A stretch of DNA of 32,471 nt from Streptococcus oralis subsp. dentisani. GTDB lineage: Bacteria > Bacillota > Bacilli > Lactobacillales > Streptococcaceae. The notes beneath the pieces are model-generated. The model ran no database searches. It was given only the letters and a program-made list of their open reading frames with translations, and was not told the origin of the DNA. Shown here one piece after another: positions 16,638 through 25,122 of the stretch. The stretch lies in the NCBI RefSeq assembly GCF_002096335.1, contig NZ_NCUW01000023.1, forward strand, positions 1-32,471. The letters are read 5' to 3'. The position numbers and the translations under genes are program-made. Positions within the stretch are counted from its first letter, which is position 1. The number at the start of each line of letters is the position of its first letter.

Positions 16638-16669
16638 AAAAGGACTTGAGTAGTGAACTCAGGCCCTTT
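16638..16669. terminator. Bidirectional terminator between the symporter gene and manA
   Basis: Stem AAAGG..TTGAGT with AACTCA..CCTTT (internal mismatch), followed by TTTCTTTTT on the plus strand and CCTTTTTGATT on the minus strand. Confidence 0.75.
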
Positions 16670-16673
16670 CTTT

Positions 16674-17618
16674 TTATGGATGACTAACAATCAATTCCAA
16701 ACCTTGTCCTTCCAGGGTCCAAGCTTCAACATCACTTGGTAGGATAAAGTGGCTGCCTTTTTGGATTGGATAGTTTTTTCCGTCAACAGTAAGCTGACCT
16801 TGACCAGTCAAGACGCTAAACAAACTATAGTCAGTTGTCTTTTCAAAGTCAACTTTTCCAGTGATTTCCCACTTGTAAACGGCGAAGAAGTCATTAGACA
16901 CAAGGAGAGTGGAACGCAGATCATCTGCCTTAACAGTCACCGGACGGCTATTTGCTGGCTCGCCAATGTTTAAAACATCGATGGATTTTTCAAGGTGAAG
17001 CTCACGTAAGTTGCCCTTGTTATCCTTACGGTCAAAGTCATAGACACGGTAGGTGGTATCGCTTGACTGCTGGGTTTCAAGAATCAAGATACCTGCACCG
17101 ATAGCGTGCATGGTACCGCTTGGTACATAGAAGAAATCTCCAGCCTTGACAGGGACTTTTGTTAATAGACTATCCCAGTCTTTAGCTTCGATTTGCTGGC
17201 GGAGTTCTTCTTTTGACTTGGCATTGTGCCCATAGATAATCTCTGAACCTTCATCCGCTGCGATGATGTACCAGCACTCTGTTTTTCCAAGTTCGCCTTC
17301 GTGTTCTAGTCCATAGGCATCGTCTGGGTGAACTTGGACACTGAGCCAGTCGTTGGCATCGAGAATCTTGGTCAAGAGTGGAAATACAGGCTCTGGACGG
17401 TTACCAAATAATTCACGGTGCTCTGCATACAAGGTAGCTAGGTCTATTCCCTCGTAGCGACCATTGGAAACTTTAGAGACACCATTTGGGTGAGCTGAAA
17501 TGGCCCAGCATTCCCCGATTTTTTCACTTGGAATATCGTAGCCAAACTCATCACGTAGCTTGGTTCCACCCCAGATTTTTTCTTGCATAACTGATTGTAA
17601 AAATAATGGTTCTGACAT
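16674..17618 (-). CDS. manA: Mannose-6-phosphate isomerase, class I
   Basis: A 314-residue zinc enzyme interconverting mannose-6-P and fructose-6-P. Cupin metal ligands are visible in VQVHPDDAYGLEHEGELGKTECWYI (Gln, His and Glu) and in GTMHAIGAGILILETQQSSDTTYRVYDF (His). The N-terminal QEKIWGGTKLRDEFGYDIP is typical of the short Firmicutes type. The ribosome site AGGAGATTG precedes ATG 17618, and an extended -10 promoter lies at 17649-17657. It stands alone, convergent with the symporter gene. Confidence 0.95.
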   Translation of the reverse strand: MSEPLFLQSVMQEKIWGGTKLRDEFGYDIPSEKIGECWAISAHPNGVSKVSNGRYEGIDLATLYAEHRELFGNRPEPVFPLLTKILDANDWLSVQVHPDDAYGLEHEGELGKTECWYIIAADEGSEIIYGHNAKSKEELRQQIEAKDWDSLLTKVPVKAGDFFYVPSGTMHAIGAGILILETQQSSDTTYRVYDFDRKDNKGNLRELHLEKSIDVLNIGEPANSRPVTVKADDLRSTLLVSNDFFAVYKWEITGKVDFEKTTDYSLFSVLTGQGQLTVDGKNYPIQKGSHFILPSDVEAWTLEGQGLELIVSHP

Positions 17619-17648
17619 GTCAATCTCCTGTCTGATTTTTCTCCCCTC

Positions 17649-17657
17649 ATTATAGCA
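17649..17657 (-). promoter_or_regulatory. manA extended -10 promoter
   Basis: Minus-strand TGCTATAAT, 31 bases before the manA ATG. The -35 (TTCAAT at 17672-17677) is poor. Confidence 0.6.
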
Positions 17658-17760
17658 AAAAGCTTGATCTAATTGAACTCTTTTTCACATCTTATAAAGT
17701 AGGGAGAAGATTTTATAAAAATAGTAACGATAAACGAGTATATTTCATAGAATCCCATAA

Positions 17761-17796
17761 AATAGCTCTCAGAAAGCAAGCTGTCAATGGGCTATT
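17761..17796. other. Hairpin-forming stretch in the gap between the SemiSWEET gene and manA
   Basis: AATAGC (17761-17766) and GCTATT (17791-17796) close a 36-base element with an inner CAG/CTG pair. The rest of 17658-17877 is AT-rich with no open frame of note. The end nearest the SemiSWEET gene reads on the minus strand as a weak stem followed by TATTTTTTT (about 17845-17877), which may serve as its terminator. Confidence 0.3.
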
Positions 17797-17877
17797 TCCC
17801 TCAACTCGCCTTAAAATTTTTCACTTAAGACTATATTTCGCTAAAAAAATACTGAAAACCAGTCTCCTCTGTTCCTT

Positions 17878-18138
17878 TTAAATCAAAGCTGTAATAGCCG
17901 TTACCAGGCCAAAAATAATACCTGGTGCATTGGCAGCGGCAAGCGGAATATCTCTTTCTTTCTTGAAAAGACCGTAGTAAACCCATAAACTACAGTTGAT
18001 AGCTGCGACCAAGGGTTGGATGAAATTTCCTTTTTGATCAGCCAGATTGTTCATGATTTGTGGGAAGTAAGACACGTACATCATAACAGACATGAAGGTC
18101 GCCACCCAACCCAAAATTTTCATTTGTTTTTCAGACAT
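17878..18138 (-). CDS. SemiSWEET-type sugar transporter (PQ-loop)
   Basis: An 86-residue protein with three membrane spans, the half-size bacterial form of SWEET sugar uniporters that works as a dimer. The PQ motif is in YVSYFPQIMNNLADQKGNFIQP, and span 3 starts with AANAPGIIFGLVTA. The substrate is presumably a mono- or disaccharide. I chose ATG 18138 because AGAGGA lies nine bases upstream. An in-frame ATG six codons earlier has no ribosome site. It is the gene upstream of manA on the same strand, so sugar use is a sensible context. Confidence 0.85.
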   Translation of the reverse strand: MSEKQMKILGWVATFMSVMMYVSYFPQIMNNLADQKGNFIQPLVAAINCSLWVYYGLFKKERDIPLAAANAPGIIFGLVTAITALI

Positions 18139-18246
18139 TTTCAAATCCTCTTTCATTTTTATGAATCATATTTTATAATCTTTTTTCAAAACAATCAAGA
18201 CTTTGAAGCTTTTGTTATGAAGATGTAAACTATCACAATCTTGTGA

Positions 18247-18278
18247 TAAGAAAAAGACCGGAGTTTCTCCGATCTTTC
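18247..18278 (-). terminator. Terminator of the VOC-protein gene
   Basis: Stem AAAGACCGGAG/CTCCGATCTTT (18253-18263, 18267-18277, one mismatch), followed on the minus strand by TTTTTCTT. Nearly the same sequence terminates spxB at 18706-18732. Confidence 0.9.
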
Positions 18279-18343
18279 AATAGTTCCTATTCTCACATTC
18301 TGTTTTAAGAATGATTAAGGTTAACCTCAAATGACTAATCGTC

Positions 18344-18691
18344 CTATTTCATTTGATAAAAATCAATCACTAGACCAGCAGGTCCTCTAACTAATAAGGA
18401 CTCTGTTCCCCAATCGGTTTCAGAAGGACCGTGTAAAATCTCAGTACCAATTTCTTTCAATCGTTGGTAATTCTGATTTAGATTCTCAACCTCGACGTGA
18501 AGAATGATTCCTGACTGAAAATTGTTCAAAGGAATCAGGTGATTTTGTGATAACATGAGACAATGACTGCCAATCGTAAACTGAGCAAAACTGCCATCAA
18601 CATAATCGGCCTTTTTATCCAAAAGCCGCTCCAAGTCAGCACAGACTTGGGGAACATTCGAAACGATAATATCTAATTGATTTAAATTCAT
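18344..18691 (-). CDS. VOC-domain (glyoxalase/bleomycin-resistance-like) protein
   Basis: A 115-residue protein made of two beta-alpha-beta-beta-beta units, as in the vicinal oxygen chelate family. The first unit runs through NLNQLDIIVSNVPQVCADLE and FTIGSHCLMLSQ. The second runs through GIILHVEVENLNQNYQRLKEIG to LLVRGPAGLVIDFYQM. The role is unknown: these proteins range from lyases to antibiotic binders. The usual metal ligands (His/Glu at strand ends) are only partly evident, His65 and Asp111 being candidates. Its ribosome site GGAGG is directly behind the spxB terminator T-run, so it may be read by leakage from spxB, and no separate promoter is evident. It is flanked by two almost identical terminators. 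Confidence 0.8.
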   Translation of the reverse strand: MNLNQLDIIVSNVPQVCADLERLLDKKADYVDGSFAQFTIGSHCLMLSQNHLIPLNNFQSGIILHVEVENLNQNYQRLKEIGTEILHGPSETDWGTESLLVRGPAGLVIDFYQMK

Positions 18692-18705
18692 TTGTTATCC
18701 TCCAG

Positions 18706-18732
18706 AAAAAGACCGGATTGCTCCGATCTTTT
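18706..18732 (-). terminator. spxB terminator
   Basis: Stem AAAAGACCGGA/TCCGATCTTTT (one mismatch, 4-base loop), followed on the minus strand by a short T-run. Nearly identical to the terminator at 18247-18278. Confidence 0.85.
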
Positions 18733-18749
18733 CAAGTTCCACAAAGGAA

Positions 18750-20525
18750 CTATTTAATTGCGCGTGATTGCAATCCTTCTTCTTCCAAGAAGAGGCGGAA
18801 TGGTACGAGTTCTTCTGCTTCGTATTTTTCCTTGAAGGCTTTGATTGCTTCTTCTGAGTGTTGTTTTGGATCCAATTCAAGTACTTCTACTGGAAGTGGA
18901 CGATGTTGAGAGATGCGAGCATCGATCACAACAGTTTTACCTTCTTTGTTCAATTTAACAGCTTCTGCAACAACTGCATCGATATCTTCGATACGGTCAA
19001 CTGTAAATCCTACAGCACCTTGCGCTTCAGCGATTTTCGCATAGTCAGCATTAGGGAAGTCACAACCAAACAAGTGTTTGTTTGTGTCTTCGTATTTGTC
19101 CTTGATGAAGGCATATTTACCATTTGAGAAGACAACGTTGATAACTGGAAGGTCGTATTGAACGTTTGTGATCACGTCTGGGTAGCACATGTTGAATGCA
19201 CCGTCACCCATGATGTTCCATACTTGGCGATCTGGATTGTCTTTCTTAGCAGCGATACCACCAGGAAGGGCAATACCCATTGTCGCAAAGAGTGGAGATG
19301 TACGCCACATGTTCTTAGGTGTCATGTGAAGATGACGAGTAGATGTTTGAGTAGTGTCACCTACGTCGATTGAGTAGATAGCGTCTTGATCAGCATGTTT
19401 GTTGATTGCATTGTAAACTTGGTACAATTGCAATTCACCCTCAGTTTTACCTTCGAGTTTGTTCATGTAATCACGCCAGTTTTGGTTGTTCTTAACGTTT
19501 GCACGCCACCATGGAGTAGATTCTACTGGGTTTACTTTGTCAAGGATTGCTTTCGCTGCTTGACCTGCATCACCAAGGATAGAAGCATCAAGGGCATGAC
19601 GTTTACCAAGTTTGTAAGGGTCAATATCAACTTGGATGAATTTTTCAGTGTTCTTGAAGGCTTCGTAAACTTCAGCAAATGGGAAGTTTGAACCAAGGAA
19701 AAGAACGGTGTCTGCTTCAAAGACAACTTCGTTGGCTGGTTTCCAACCAACACGGTAAGCAGAACCTGTCAAACCTTCGTAGTTCCATTCAAAGGCTTCA
19801 AAGTTTTTACCAGTTGTGATAATTGGTGCTTTGATTTTACGTGACAATTCAGTAATCACTTCACCAGCTTTAACACCACCGTAACCAGCATAGATAACTG
19901 GACGTTCAGCATTGTTCAAGATTTCAACAGCTTTGTCGATTTCAACTTCGTTCAAGGCAGGAGCGATGAATGAACGTTCGTATGAACCTGATCCATAGTA
20001 TGAATTTTCGTCGATTTCTTGGAAACCGAAGTTTACTGGGATTTCAACAACAGCTGGACCTTTTTTAGAAACTGCAGCGCGGCAAGCTTCGTCGATTACT
20101 TTTGGCAATTGCTCAGCGTAAGCTACACGTTTGTTGTAGACAGCGATACCGTTGTACATTGGGTTTTGGTTCAATTCTTGGAAGGCATCCATGTTGAGTT
20201 CGTTAACTGGACGTGATCCAAGGATAGCAAGGAATGGAGTGTTATCCATAGCTGCATCGTAAACACCGTTAATCAAGTGAGTCGCACCTGGACCACCTGA
20301 ACCAACAGCAACCCCGATTGAGCCGCCGAATTTAGCTTGCATTACCGCTGCAAGAGCACCTGTTTCTTCGTGGCGAACTTGCAAGAAGCGGATATCTTTG
20401 TCTTCAGCCAAAGCATCCATCAATGAGCTGAGTGTTCCTGATGGGATACCGTAGATTGTATCTACGCCCCATGTTTTCAATACATTAAGCATTGCTGCAG
20501 ATGCAGTAATTTTCCCTTGAGTCAT
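18750..20525 (-). CDS. spxB: Pyruvate oxidase (H2O2- and acetyl phosphate-forming)
   Basis: A 591-residue TPP/FAD enzyme turning pyruvate, phosphate and O2 into acetyl phosphate, CO2 and H2O2. The N-terminal Pyr domain has the activating Glu near residue 53 in RHEETGAL and the [16 protein letters not shown] segment. The central FAD domain spans about 190-340. The C-terminal PP domain has the thiamine diphosphate motif starting GDGAFNM at 439 and ending near Asn467. The length matches pneumococcal SpxB. ATG 20525 is preceded by AAGGAGAG. The long upstream region (about 190 bases to the BOX element) has two ACGT-centred palindromes resembling CcpA sites. This is the main peroxide source of Mitis-group streptococci. 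Confidence 0.97.
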   Translation of the reverse strand: MTQGKITASAAMLNVLKTWGVDTIYGIPSGTLSSLMDALAEDKDIRFLQVRHEETGALAAVMQAKFGGSIGVAVGSGGPGATHLINGVYDAAMDNTPFLAILGSRPVNELNMDAFQELNQNPMYNGIAVYNKRVAYAEQLPKVIDEACRAAVSKKGPAVVEIPVNFGFQEIDENSYYGSGSYERSFIAPALNEVEIDKAVEILNNAERPVIYAGYGGVKAGEVITELSRKIKAPIITTGKNFEAFEWNYEGLTGSAYRVGWKPANEVVFEADTVLFLGSNFPFAEVYEAFKNTEKFIQVDIDPYKLGKRHALDASILGDAGQAAKAILDKVNPVESTPWWRANVKNNQNWRDYMNKLEGKTEGELQLYQVYNAINKHADQDAIYSIDVGDTTQTSTRHLHMTPKNMWRTSPLFATMGIALPGGIAAKKDNPDRQVWNIMGDGAFNMCYPDVITNVQYDLPVINVVFSNGKYAFIKDKYEDTNKHLFGCDFPNADYAKIAEAQGAVGFTVDRIEDIDAVVAEAVKLNKEGKTVVIDARISQHRPLPVEVLELDPKQHSEEAIKAFKEKYEAEELVPFRLFLEEEGLQSRAIK

Positions 20526-20586
20526 AATGATAACTCTCCTTCAAATATTTTTAAAACTTGATTCATCCGTTTTCATATATTATTTG

Positions 20587-20701
20587 GAAACGTTTCAGCA
20601 AATTTTTACTCTACTACTTTACCACATTTGTTTTGGGTCTCCTAAGAATGTGCTCAGAAGTTTTTATTCTCTATTACAGTACAGATTGAAAACGTTTTTC
20701 A
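20587..20701 (-). promoter_or_regulatory. spxB upstream region with two cre-like palindromes
   Basis: GAAACGTTTC (20587-20596) is a perfect palindrome, and TGAAAACGTTTTTCA (20687-20701) is a 15-base near-palindrome matching 12 of 14 positions of the CcpA cre when read on the minus strand. CcpA control of spxB is known in several streptococci. A -10 cannot be fixed with confidence: candidates are TATATG near 20576 and TAAAGT near 20619. Confidence 0.45.
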
Positions 20702-20713
20702 GAACTGTTTTAT

Positions 20714-20868
20714 AATACTCAATGAAAATTAAAGACCAAATTAGGAAACTAGCCGCAGGTTGCTCAAAACACTGTTTTGAGGTTGTGGATAGAACTGACG
20801 GAGTCAGTGTCATATAGCTACGGCAAGGCGACGCTGACGTGGTTTGAAGAGATTTTCGAAGAGTATAA
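20714..20868 (+). repeat. BOX element (boxA-boxB-boxC)
   Basis: About 155 bases matching the pneumococcal BOX repeat as I recall it. It starts with ATACTCAATGAAAAT, has CTAGCCGCAGGTTGCTCAAA in boxA and TTTGAGGTTGTGGATAGAAC in boxB, and ends with boxC GGCGACGCTGACGTGGTTTG and TTTTCGAAGAGTATAA. The length fits one A, one B and one C module. It lies between the copA terminator and the spxB control region. BOX elements fold as RNA and can change expression of neighbours. Confidence 0.92.
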
Positions 20869-20870
20869 AA

Positions 20871-20886
20871 AGCGAGCAAGCTCGCT
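20871..20886 (-). terminator. copA terminator
   Basis: AGCGAGC/GCTCGCT stem followed on the minus strand by TTTTTAT. Overlaps the end of copA and abuts the BOX element. Confidence 0.8.
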
Positions 20887-20887
20887 T

Positions 20888-23131
20888 TTAGTCTATTTTA
20901 CTAAAGTTTAGTAAGAGTGAACTGGTCAGAACAGATACAGAACTAAAGGCCATGGCTAGACCTGCCAGTTCTGGATTGAGGGCCAATCCAACACCAGAAA
21001 AGATTCCTGCTGCAATCGGAATTCCGACGACATTGTAGATAAAGGCCCAGAAAAGATTGAGCAGAATACGGTTAAAGGTTTTCTTACTCATGTCAAAGGC
21101 ACGAACCACTCCTAGGAGGTTATTAGTTGTCAACACTAAATCTGCTGACTCGATGGCGATATCCGTTCCAGCTCCCATGGCAATCCCCACATCTGCTACA
21201 CTGAGGGCAGGAGCATCATTGATGCCATCACCAACAAAGGCTACTTTCCCAGCTGCTTGTAGTTTATGGATTTCATGGGCTTTTTCTTCTGGTAGGACGC
21301 CTGCAATGACCTCTTCGATTCCGATTTGATCTGCAATAGCACGCGCCACACCAGCATTATCTCCTGTCAGCATGACTGTTTTAAGACCACGTTTTTTCAA
21401 CTGACTGATGGCTAGCTTAGCATTTTCCTTGGGAATATCTTGCAAAGCAAGCAAGCCTTTGATTTCATTATCAACAGCCAAGAAAACAACTGTCTTAGCT
21501 TCTTTTTCTAGTTCTTCTAGTTTTTCCTGATAAGCGCTGGAAATATCCATACTATCTAGCATTTTAGCATTTCCAAGTAAGACTTGTTTCCCAGCTATTT
21601 GCCCTGAAACACCTTTTCCGTGCAAGGCTTGGAAATTTTCGACAGTTTGAAACTCAAGTCCAGCTTCACTTGCTCTCTTGACAACAGCCTCAGCCAGTGG
21701 GTGTTGAGAAGCTTCTTCCAAGGAGGCAGCTAAGCCGAGCACTTCTGTCTCATCGCCAATGATATCAGTGACCACTGGTTTTCCTTCCGTCAAAGTCCCT
21801 GTCTTATCAAACACAATAGTTTGGACTTTCTGAATTTCCTGTAAGACTGTTCCATTTTTGAGAAGAACCCCCATTTTGGCACTGCGTCCTGTCCCTACCA
21901 TAAGAGCTGTCGGTGTTGCAAGACCCAAGGCACAAGGGCAGGCAATAATCAAAACCGCAACTCCATAGAGAAGAGAAGACACAAAGCTAGCTCCAAGCAC
22001 GACTACACTATCCCTGAGCAAAACGAACCAAACCCAAAAGGTCACGATTCCTAAAATGACAACTGCTGGGACAAAAATCCCTGAAATCTTATCCGTCAAG
22101 TCCTGAATCGGTGCGCGGCTAGTCTGAGCTTTCTTTACAAAGTCTACAATCTGTGCCAAAACAGTCTCTGAGCCAACCTTTTCTGCCCTAAAAATAAGCG
22201 TTCCGCTATTATTGATAGTTGAGCCAATGACAGTATCTCCAACTGTCTTGTCCACTGGCAGGCTCTCACCTGTCACCATGGATTCATCTATGCTGGACAC
22301 ACCTTCCACTACGACACCATCAACTGCAATCTTTTCACCTGGACGCACTCGAACCAGGTCGCCTACCTTGACTTGGTCCAAGGGAACTTGAACATAGCTA
22401 TCATCACGCAAGACTTCCGCTGTTTTAGCCTGCAAATCCAGTAGTTTCTCCACAGCTTGGGAAGTATTTTTCCTCATTTTCTCTTCAAAAACTGCCCCCA
22501 AAAGAACGAAGAAGAGGATAAATCCAGCACTTTCAAAGTAGACAGGGAGACCAGCAAAGAGGGCAACTAGACTATAGAGATAAGCCACTAGAGTTCCCAA
22601 AGCAACCAAGGTATCCATATTGGCATTGTGTTTTTTAAAGCTGGCCCAAGCGCTTTGGATATAAGGACCACCTGCTACTAACATAATAGGCGTTGTGGCT
22701 AGAAAGGTTCCCCAATGCATGACTTGGTGACTAATGCTGCCTGTCAACATCCCAATCATGAGAATCACAAGAGGCACAGTAAAGATACTGGTAATCCAAA
22801 AACGCTGTAAAAGTGATAAAGATTTTCGAGTCTTCTCAACTACGGTATAACTTCCCTTTTGCATCTTCATTCCACATGAGAATTCATGTTTCCCCAACTC
22901 TTGAGGTGTAAAACGAATGACCTTTTCCTCGTCTACTCCGATTGGTTCCAAGATGCCTTCTTCTTCAAAAAGAATTTCCTTGTAACAGTTTGAAGGGGTG
23001 GCACGATGAAAGGTAATTTCAGCGGGAATTCCTTTTTGAAGCTGGATATGGGCTGGATGGTAGCCTTTGTCTGCCGTGATACGGATTTTTTGAACACCAT
23101 TTTCAAGACTTGCTTTTACAATTTCAGTCAT
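20888..23131 (-). CDS. copA: Copper-exporting P1B-type ATPase with CupA-like N-terminal domain
   Basis: A 747-residue Cu(I) exporter. Residues 1-97 form a cupredoxin-like domain resembling CupA, with Cys49 in TPSNCY and CGMKM at 86-90, in place of the usual CxxC heavy-metal domain. The pump core follows: TGES at 287-290, the transport motif CPC at 398-400, the phosphorylation site DKTGT at 442-446, the P1B marker [10 protein letters not shown] and the hinge GDGINDAPA. It drives Cu+ from cytosol to outside using ATP. It is the last gene of copY-cupA-copA, nine bases after cupA, with GGAGAA as ribosome site. Confidence 0.95.
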   Translation of the reverse strand: MTEIVKASLENGVQKIRITADKGYHPAHIQLQKGIPAEITFHRATPSNCYKEILFEEEGILEPIGVDEEKVIRFTPQELGKHEFSCGMKMQKGSYTVVEKTRKSLSLLQRFWITSIFTVPLVILMIGMLTGSISHQVMHWGTFLATTPIMLVAGGPYIQSAWASFKKHNANMDTLVALGTLVAYLYSLVALFAGLPVYFESAGFILFFVLLGAVFEEKMRKNTSQAVEKLLDLQAKTAEVLRDDSYVQVPLDQVKVGDLVRVRPGEKIAVDGVVVEGVSSIDESMVTGESLPVDKTVGDTVIGSTINNSGTLIFRAEKVGSETVLAQIVDFVKKAQTSRAPIQDLTDKISGIFVPAVVILGIVTFWVWFVLLRDSVVVLGASFVSSLLYGVAVLIIACPCALGLATPTALMVGTGRSAKMGVLLKNGTVLQEIQKVQTIVFDKTGTLTEGKPVVTDIIGDETEVLGLAASLEEASQHPLAEAVVKRASEAGLEFQTVENFQALHGKGVSGQIAGKQVLLGNAKMLDSMDISSAYQEKLEELEKEAKTVVFLAVDNEIKGLLALQDIPKENAKLAISQLKKRGLKTVMLTGDNAGVARAIADQIGIEEVIAGVLPEEKAHEIHKLQAAGKVAFVGDGINDAPALSVADVGIAMGAGTDIAIESADLVLTTNNLLGVVRAFDMSKKTFNRILLNLFWAFIYNVVGIPIAAGIFSGVGLALNPELAGLAMAFSSVSVLTSSLLLNFSKID

Positions 23132-23140
23132 ATCATTCTC

Positions 23141-23512
23141 CTATTCTACAATCATCTTACCGTGCATCATATTCATGCCACAAGAGAAACCATACTCTCC
23201 AGCCTGTTCAGGTGTGATTTCCACTACATACTCTTCACCCATAGGCAAGTCCGCATGCACTCCAAAATCTGGGAAAACAATCTGATCTAGGCAGGGTGAA
23301 GGGTCCTTACGGTCAAAGACAATACGGGCTGGCACTGATTTCTTAAGAATAATCAACTCAGGCGTATATCCCCCTTTGACTTCCACTCGAATCTCTTGGT
23401 AGCCCTTTTTTTGCTGAGCCTTTTGTCCAGATTTTTCAGGCTTTTTGAAAAACCAAATCAAGATAAACGCGATAAGGGCAATACAAATAATGGTTACAAT
23501 ACTATTTAACAT
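23141..23512 (-). CDS. cupA: Membrane-anchored copper chaperone CupA
   Basis: A 123-residue protein with one N-terminal membrane span (about residues 4-22) and a cupredoxin-like domain. Copper ligands match those reported for pneumococcal CupA: Cys74 in DPSPCLDQ and Cys111 with Met113 and Met116 in SCGMNMMHGKM. CupA binds Cu(I) at the membrane and hands it to the related N-terminal domain of CopA. It sits between copY and copA. The ribosome site is AAGGAG. Confidence 0.93.
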   Translation of the reverse strand: MLNSIVTIICIALIAFILIWFFKKPEKSGQKAQQKKGYQEIRVEVKGGYTPELIILKKSVPARIVFDRKDPSPCLDQIVFPDFGVHADLPMGEEYVVEITPEQAGEYGFSCGMNMMHGKMIVE

Positions 23513-23522
23513 GACGTCTCCT

Positions 23523-23918
23523 TTACATACAATTACATCTTACTTCTGTTACAGCGCTGGTTTTCTTCTCAGAAATCACAGCTTCTAAGTCTTCCAAGTC
23601 AGCCTGAGTAAAATCACATTCCATAATCAAATCAACCACCAACTGCTTGATCCTGCGGGAACAAACCTTGTCCTTGATATCTTGGACAAGTAAATGCCGA
23701 CTTTGGTCCAAAGTTAAAAGGGCTGAATAGACAAAGAACTTGCCTTCTTTTTTCCTTGTCAGACACTCTTTCTCAACCAAACGAGCCAAAAGAGTTTGAA
23801 TGGTCGACTTGGACCAGTCGAACCGCTCCGCCAGAACCCTGATCAAATCCGTACTGGTCTGCTCTCCTTGCATCCAAATAATCTTCATGACCTGCCATTC
23901 TGCATCTGAAATCTGCAT
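23523..23918 (-). CDS. copY: Copper-responsive repressor CopY
   Basis: A 131-residue BlaI/MecI-type repressor. The winged helix spans residues 1-70 (QISDAEWQVMKIIW, then DWSKSTIQTLLARLVEK). The start is ATG 23918 behind AGGAGG. A GTG two codons earlier is less well placed. With this start the likely metal-binding residues are Cys52 and the C-terminal CNC (Cys128, Cys130), as I recall for pneumococcal CopY. The enterococcal double CxC motif is not present. Zinc keeps it on DNA and Cu(I) releases it. Two perfect cop boxes precede the gene. Confidence 0.93.
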   Translation of the reverse strand: MQISDAEWQVMKIIWMQGEQTSTDLIRVLAERFDWSKSTIQTLLARLVEKECLTRKKEGKFFVYSALLTLDQSRHLLVQDIKDKVCSRRIKQLVVDLIMECDFTQADLEDLEAVISEKKTSAVTEVRCNCM

Positions 23919-23936
23919 AATCACACCTCCTAAATC

Positions 23937-23988
23937 TACATTTGTCGATTACAGTTATTAGTATACTCCGAAAATCTACATTTGTCAA
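23937..23988 (-). promoter_or_regulatory. cop promoter with two CopY operators
   Basis: Minus strand TTGACA (23983-23988), 17 bases, TATACT (23960-23965). GACAAATGTA, a full match to the cop box KACANNYGTA, occurs twice (23977-23986 and 23937-23946), exactly 40 bases apart. One overlaps the -35 and the other lies in the transcribed leader. Confidence 0.9.
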
Positions 23989-24078
23989 CTATAATTTTAT
24001 TATTTTTTCGAAAAATAGAATTCTAATCATGTAACGAGAGATTTGCAGTCAAATTTTACTATATAAACTATAAAAATA

Positions 24079-24087
24079 TGCTATACT
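24079..24087 (+). promoter_or_regulatory. thiD extended -10 promoter
   Basis: TGCTATACT places the transcript start near 24094, just before the TPP aptamer. Confidence 0.65.
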
Positions 24088-24105
24088 GAAGAAAAAAGAA
24101 AACAA

Positions 24106-24187
24106 CCACTAGGGGTGCGTAAAGCTGAGATTAACGACTGTTAGATCCCTTTGACTCAATCTAGGTAATGCTAGCTGATGGAAGTGG
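24106..24187 (+). ncRNA. TPP riboswitch of thiD
   Basis: THI-box features in order are GGGGTGC (24112-24118), CTGAGA (24125-24130), CCCTTTGACT, AATCTAGGTAATGCTAGC and GGAAGTGG. P1 closes as CCACT (24106-24110) with AGTGG (24183-24187). Thiamine pyrophosphate binding would lower expression of thiD. Confidence 0.92.
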
Positions 24188-24204
24188 AAATGATAATGAG
24201 GACT

Positions 24205-24249
24205 AGCTAGTCTTCTATTGCTTTCCTCAAACAGACTAGCTTGTTCTTG
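24205..24249 (+). terminator. Riboswitch-controlled terminator before thiD
   Basis: AGCTAGTCT (24205-24213) pairs perfectly with AGACTAGCT (24233-24241), followed by TTGTTCTT. The aptamer word ATGCTAGCTGATG and the local palindrome GACTAGCTAGTC offer competing pairings, so this is the likely expression platform. Confidence 0.6.
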
Positions 24250-24283
24250 AGAATACAAACTTCAGTTGGTTGGGAGGTTTTAG

Positions 24284-25075
24284 ATGACTTATTTACCCGT
24301 TGCTCTAACCATTGCTGGGACAGACCCTAGTGGCGGTGCTGGTATTATGGCTGATTTGAAGTCATTCCAAGCTAGAGATGTCTATGGAATGGCCGTTGTG
24401 ACCAGCCTTGTCGCTCAAAATACCAGAGGCGTTCAATTAATCGAGCACGTTTCCAACCAAATGCTGGAAGCTCAATTGAAAAGCGTCTTTTCGGATATCA
24501 AGCCTCAGGCTGTAAAAACAGGGATGTTGGCAACTACTGAAATCATGGAGATTATCCAACCCTATCTTAAAAAACTGGACTGCCCCTACGTGCTTGACCC
24601 TGTTATGGTCGCAACAAGTGGGGACACCCTGATTGATTCTAGTGCCAGAAACTACCTAAAAACAAATCTGCTTCCCCTTGCAACTATTATCACGCCCAAT
24701 CTTCCTGAGGCAGAAGAGATTGTTGGTTTTTCGATTCATGATCCAGAAGACATGCAGCGTGCTGGTCGCCTGATTATAAAAGAATTTGGTCCTCAGTCCG
24801 TTGTTATCAAAGGTGGCCATCTTGAAGGTGGTGCCAAGGATTTCCTTTTTACCAAGGAGGAGCAATTTGTCTGGGAAAGTCCTCGAATTCAAACCTGTCA
24901 CACCCATGGTACTGGATGTACTTTTGCTGCTGTGATTACGGCTGAACTTGCCAAGGGCAGAAGTCTTTACCAGGCAGTGGATAAGGCCAAGGCCTTTGTC
25001 ACAAAAGCCATCCAAGACGCTCCTCAACTCGGTCATGGTTCTGGCCCAGTCAACCATACAAGCTTTAAAGATTAA
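24284..25075 (+). CDS. thiD: Hydroxymethylpyrimidine/phosphomethylpyrimidine kinase
   Basis: A 263-residue ribokinase-fold enzyme phosphorylating HMP to HMP-P and HMP-PP. The opening ALTIAGTDPSGGAGIMADLKSF holds the substrate site, GMAVVTSLVAQNT follows, and the C-terminal HGTGCTFAA has the anion hole and catalytic Cys. The ribosome site is GGGAGG. It stands alone on the plus strand under its own TPP riboswitch, facing the thi operon. It supplies HMP-PP to ThiE. Confidence 0.95.
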   Translation: MTYLPVALTIAGTDPSGGAGIMADLKSFQARDVYGMAVVTSLVAQNTRGVQLIEHVSNQMLEAQLKSVFSDIKPQAVKTGMLATTEIMEIIQPYLKKLDCPYVLDPVMVATSGDTLIDSSARNYLKTNLLPLATIITPNLPEAEEIVGFSIHDPEDMQRAGRLIIKEFGPQSVVIKGGHLEGGAKDFLFTKEEQFVWESPRIQTCHTHGTGCTFAAVITAELAKGRSLYQAVDKAKAFVTKAIQDAPQLGHGSGPVNHTSFKD

Positions 25076-25076
25076 G

Positions 25077-25120
25077 AAAAAACTCTCTAGTTCCAACTAT
25101 AAGGGAATTAGAGAGTTTTT
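25077..25120. terminator. Bidirectional terminator between thiD and thiE
   Basis: Long stem AAAAACTCTCTAGTTCC with GGAATTAGAGAGTTTTT (one mismatch) gives A/T runs on both strands, ending both converging thi units. Confidence 0.92.
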
Positions 25121-25122
25121 GA

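Noticed and set aside
24656..25096. Minus-strand 146-codon frame opposite thiD
   Set aside because: Antisense to a conserved enzyme and runs through the shared terminator.
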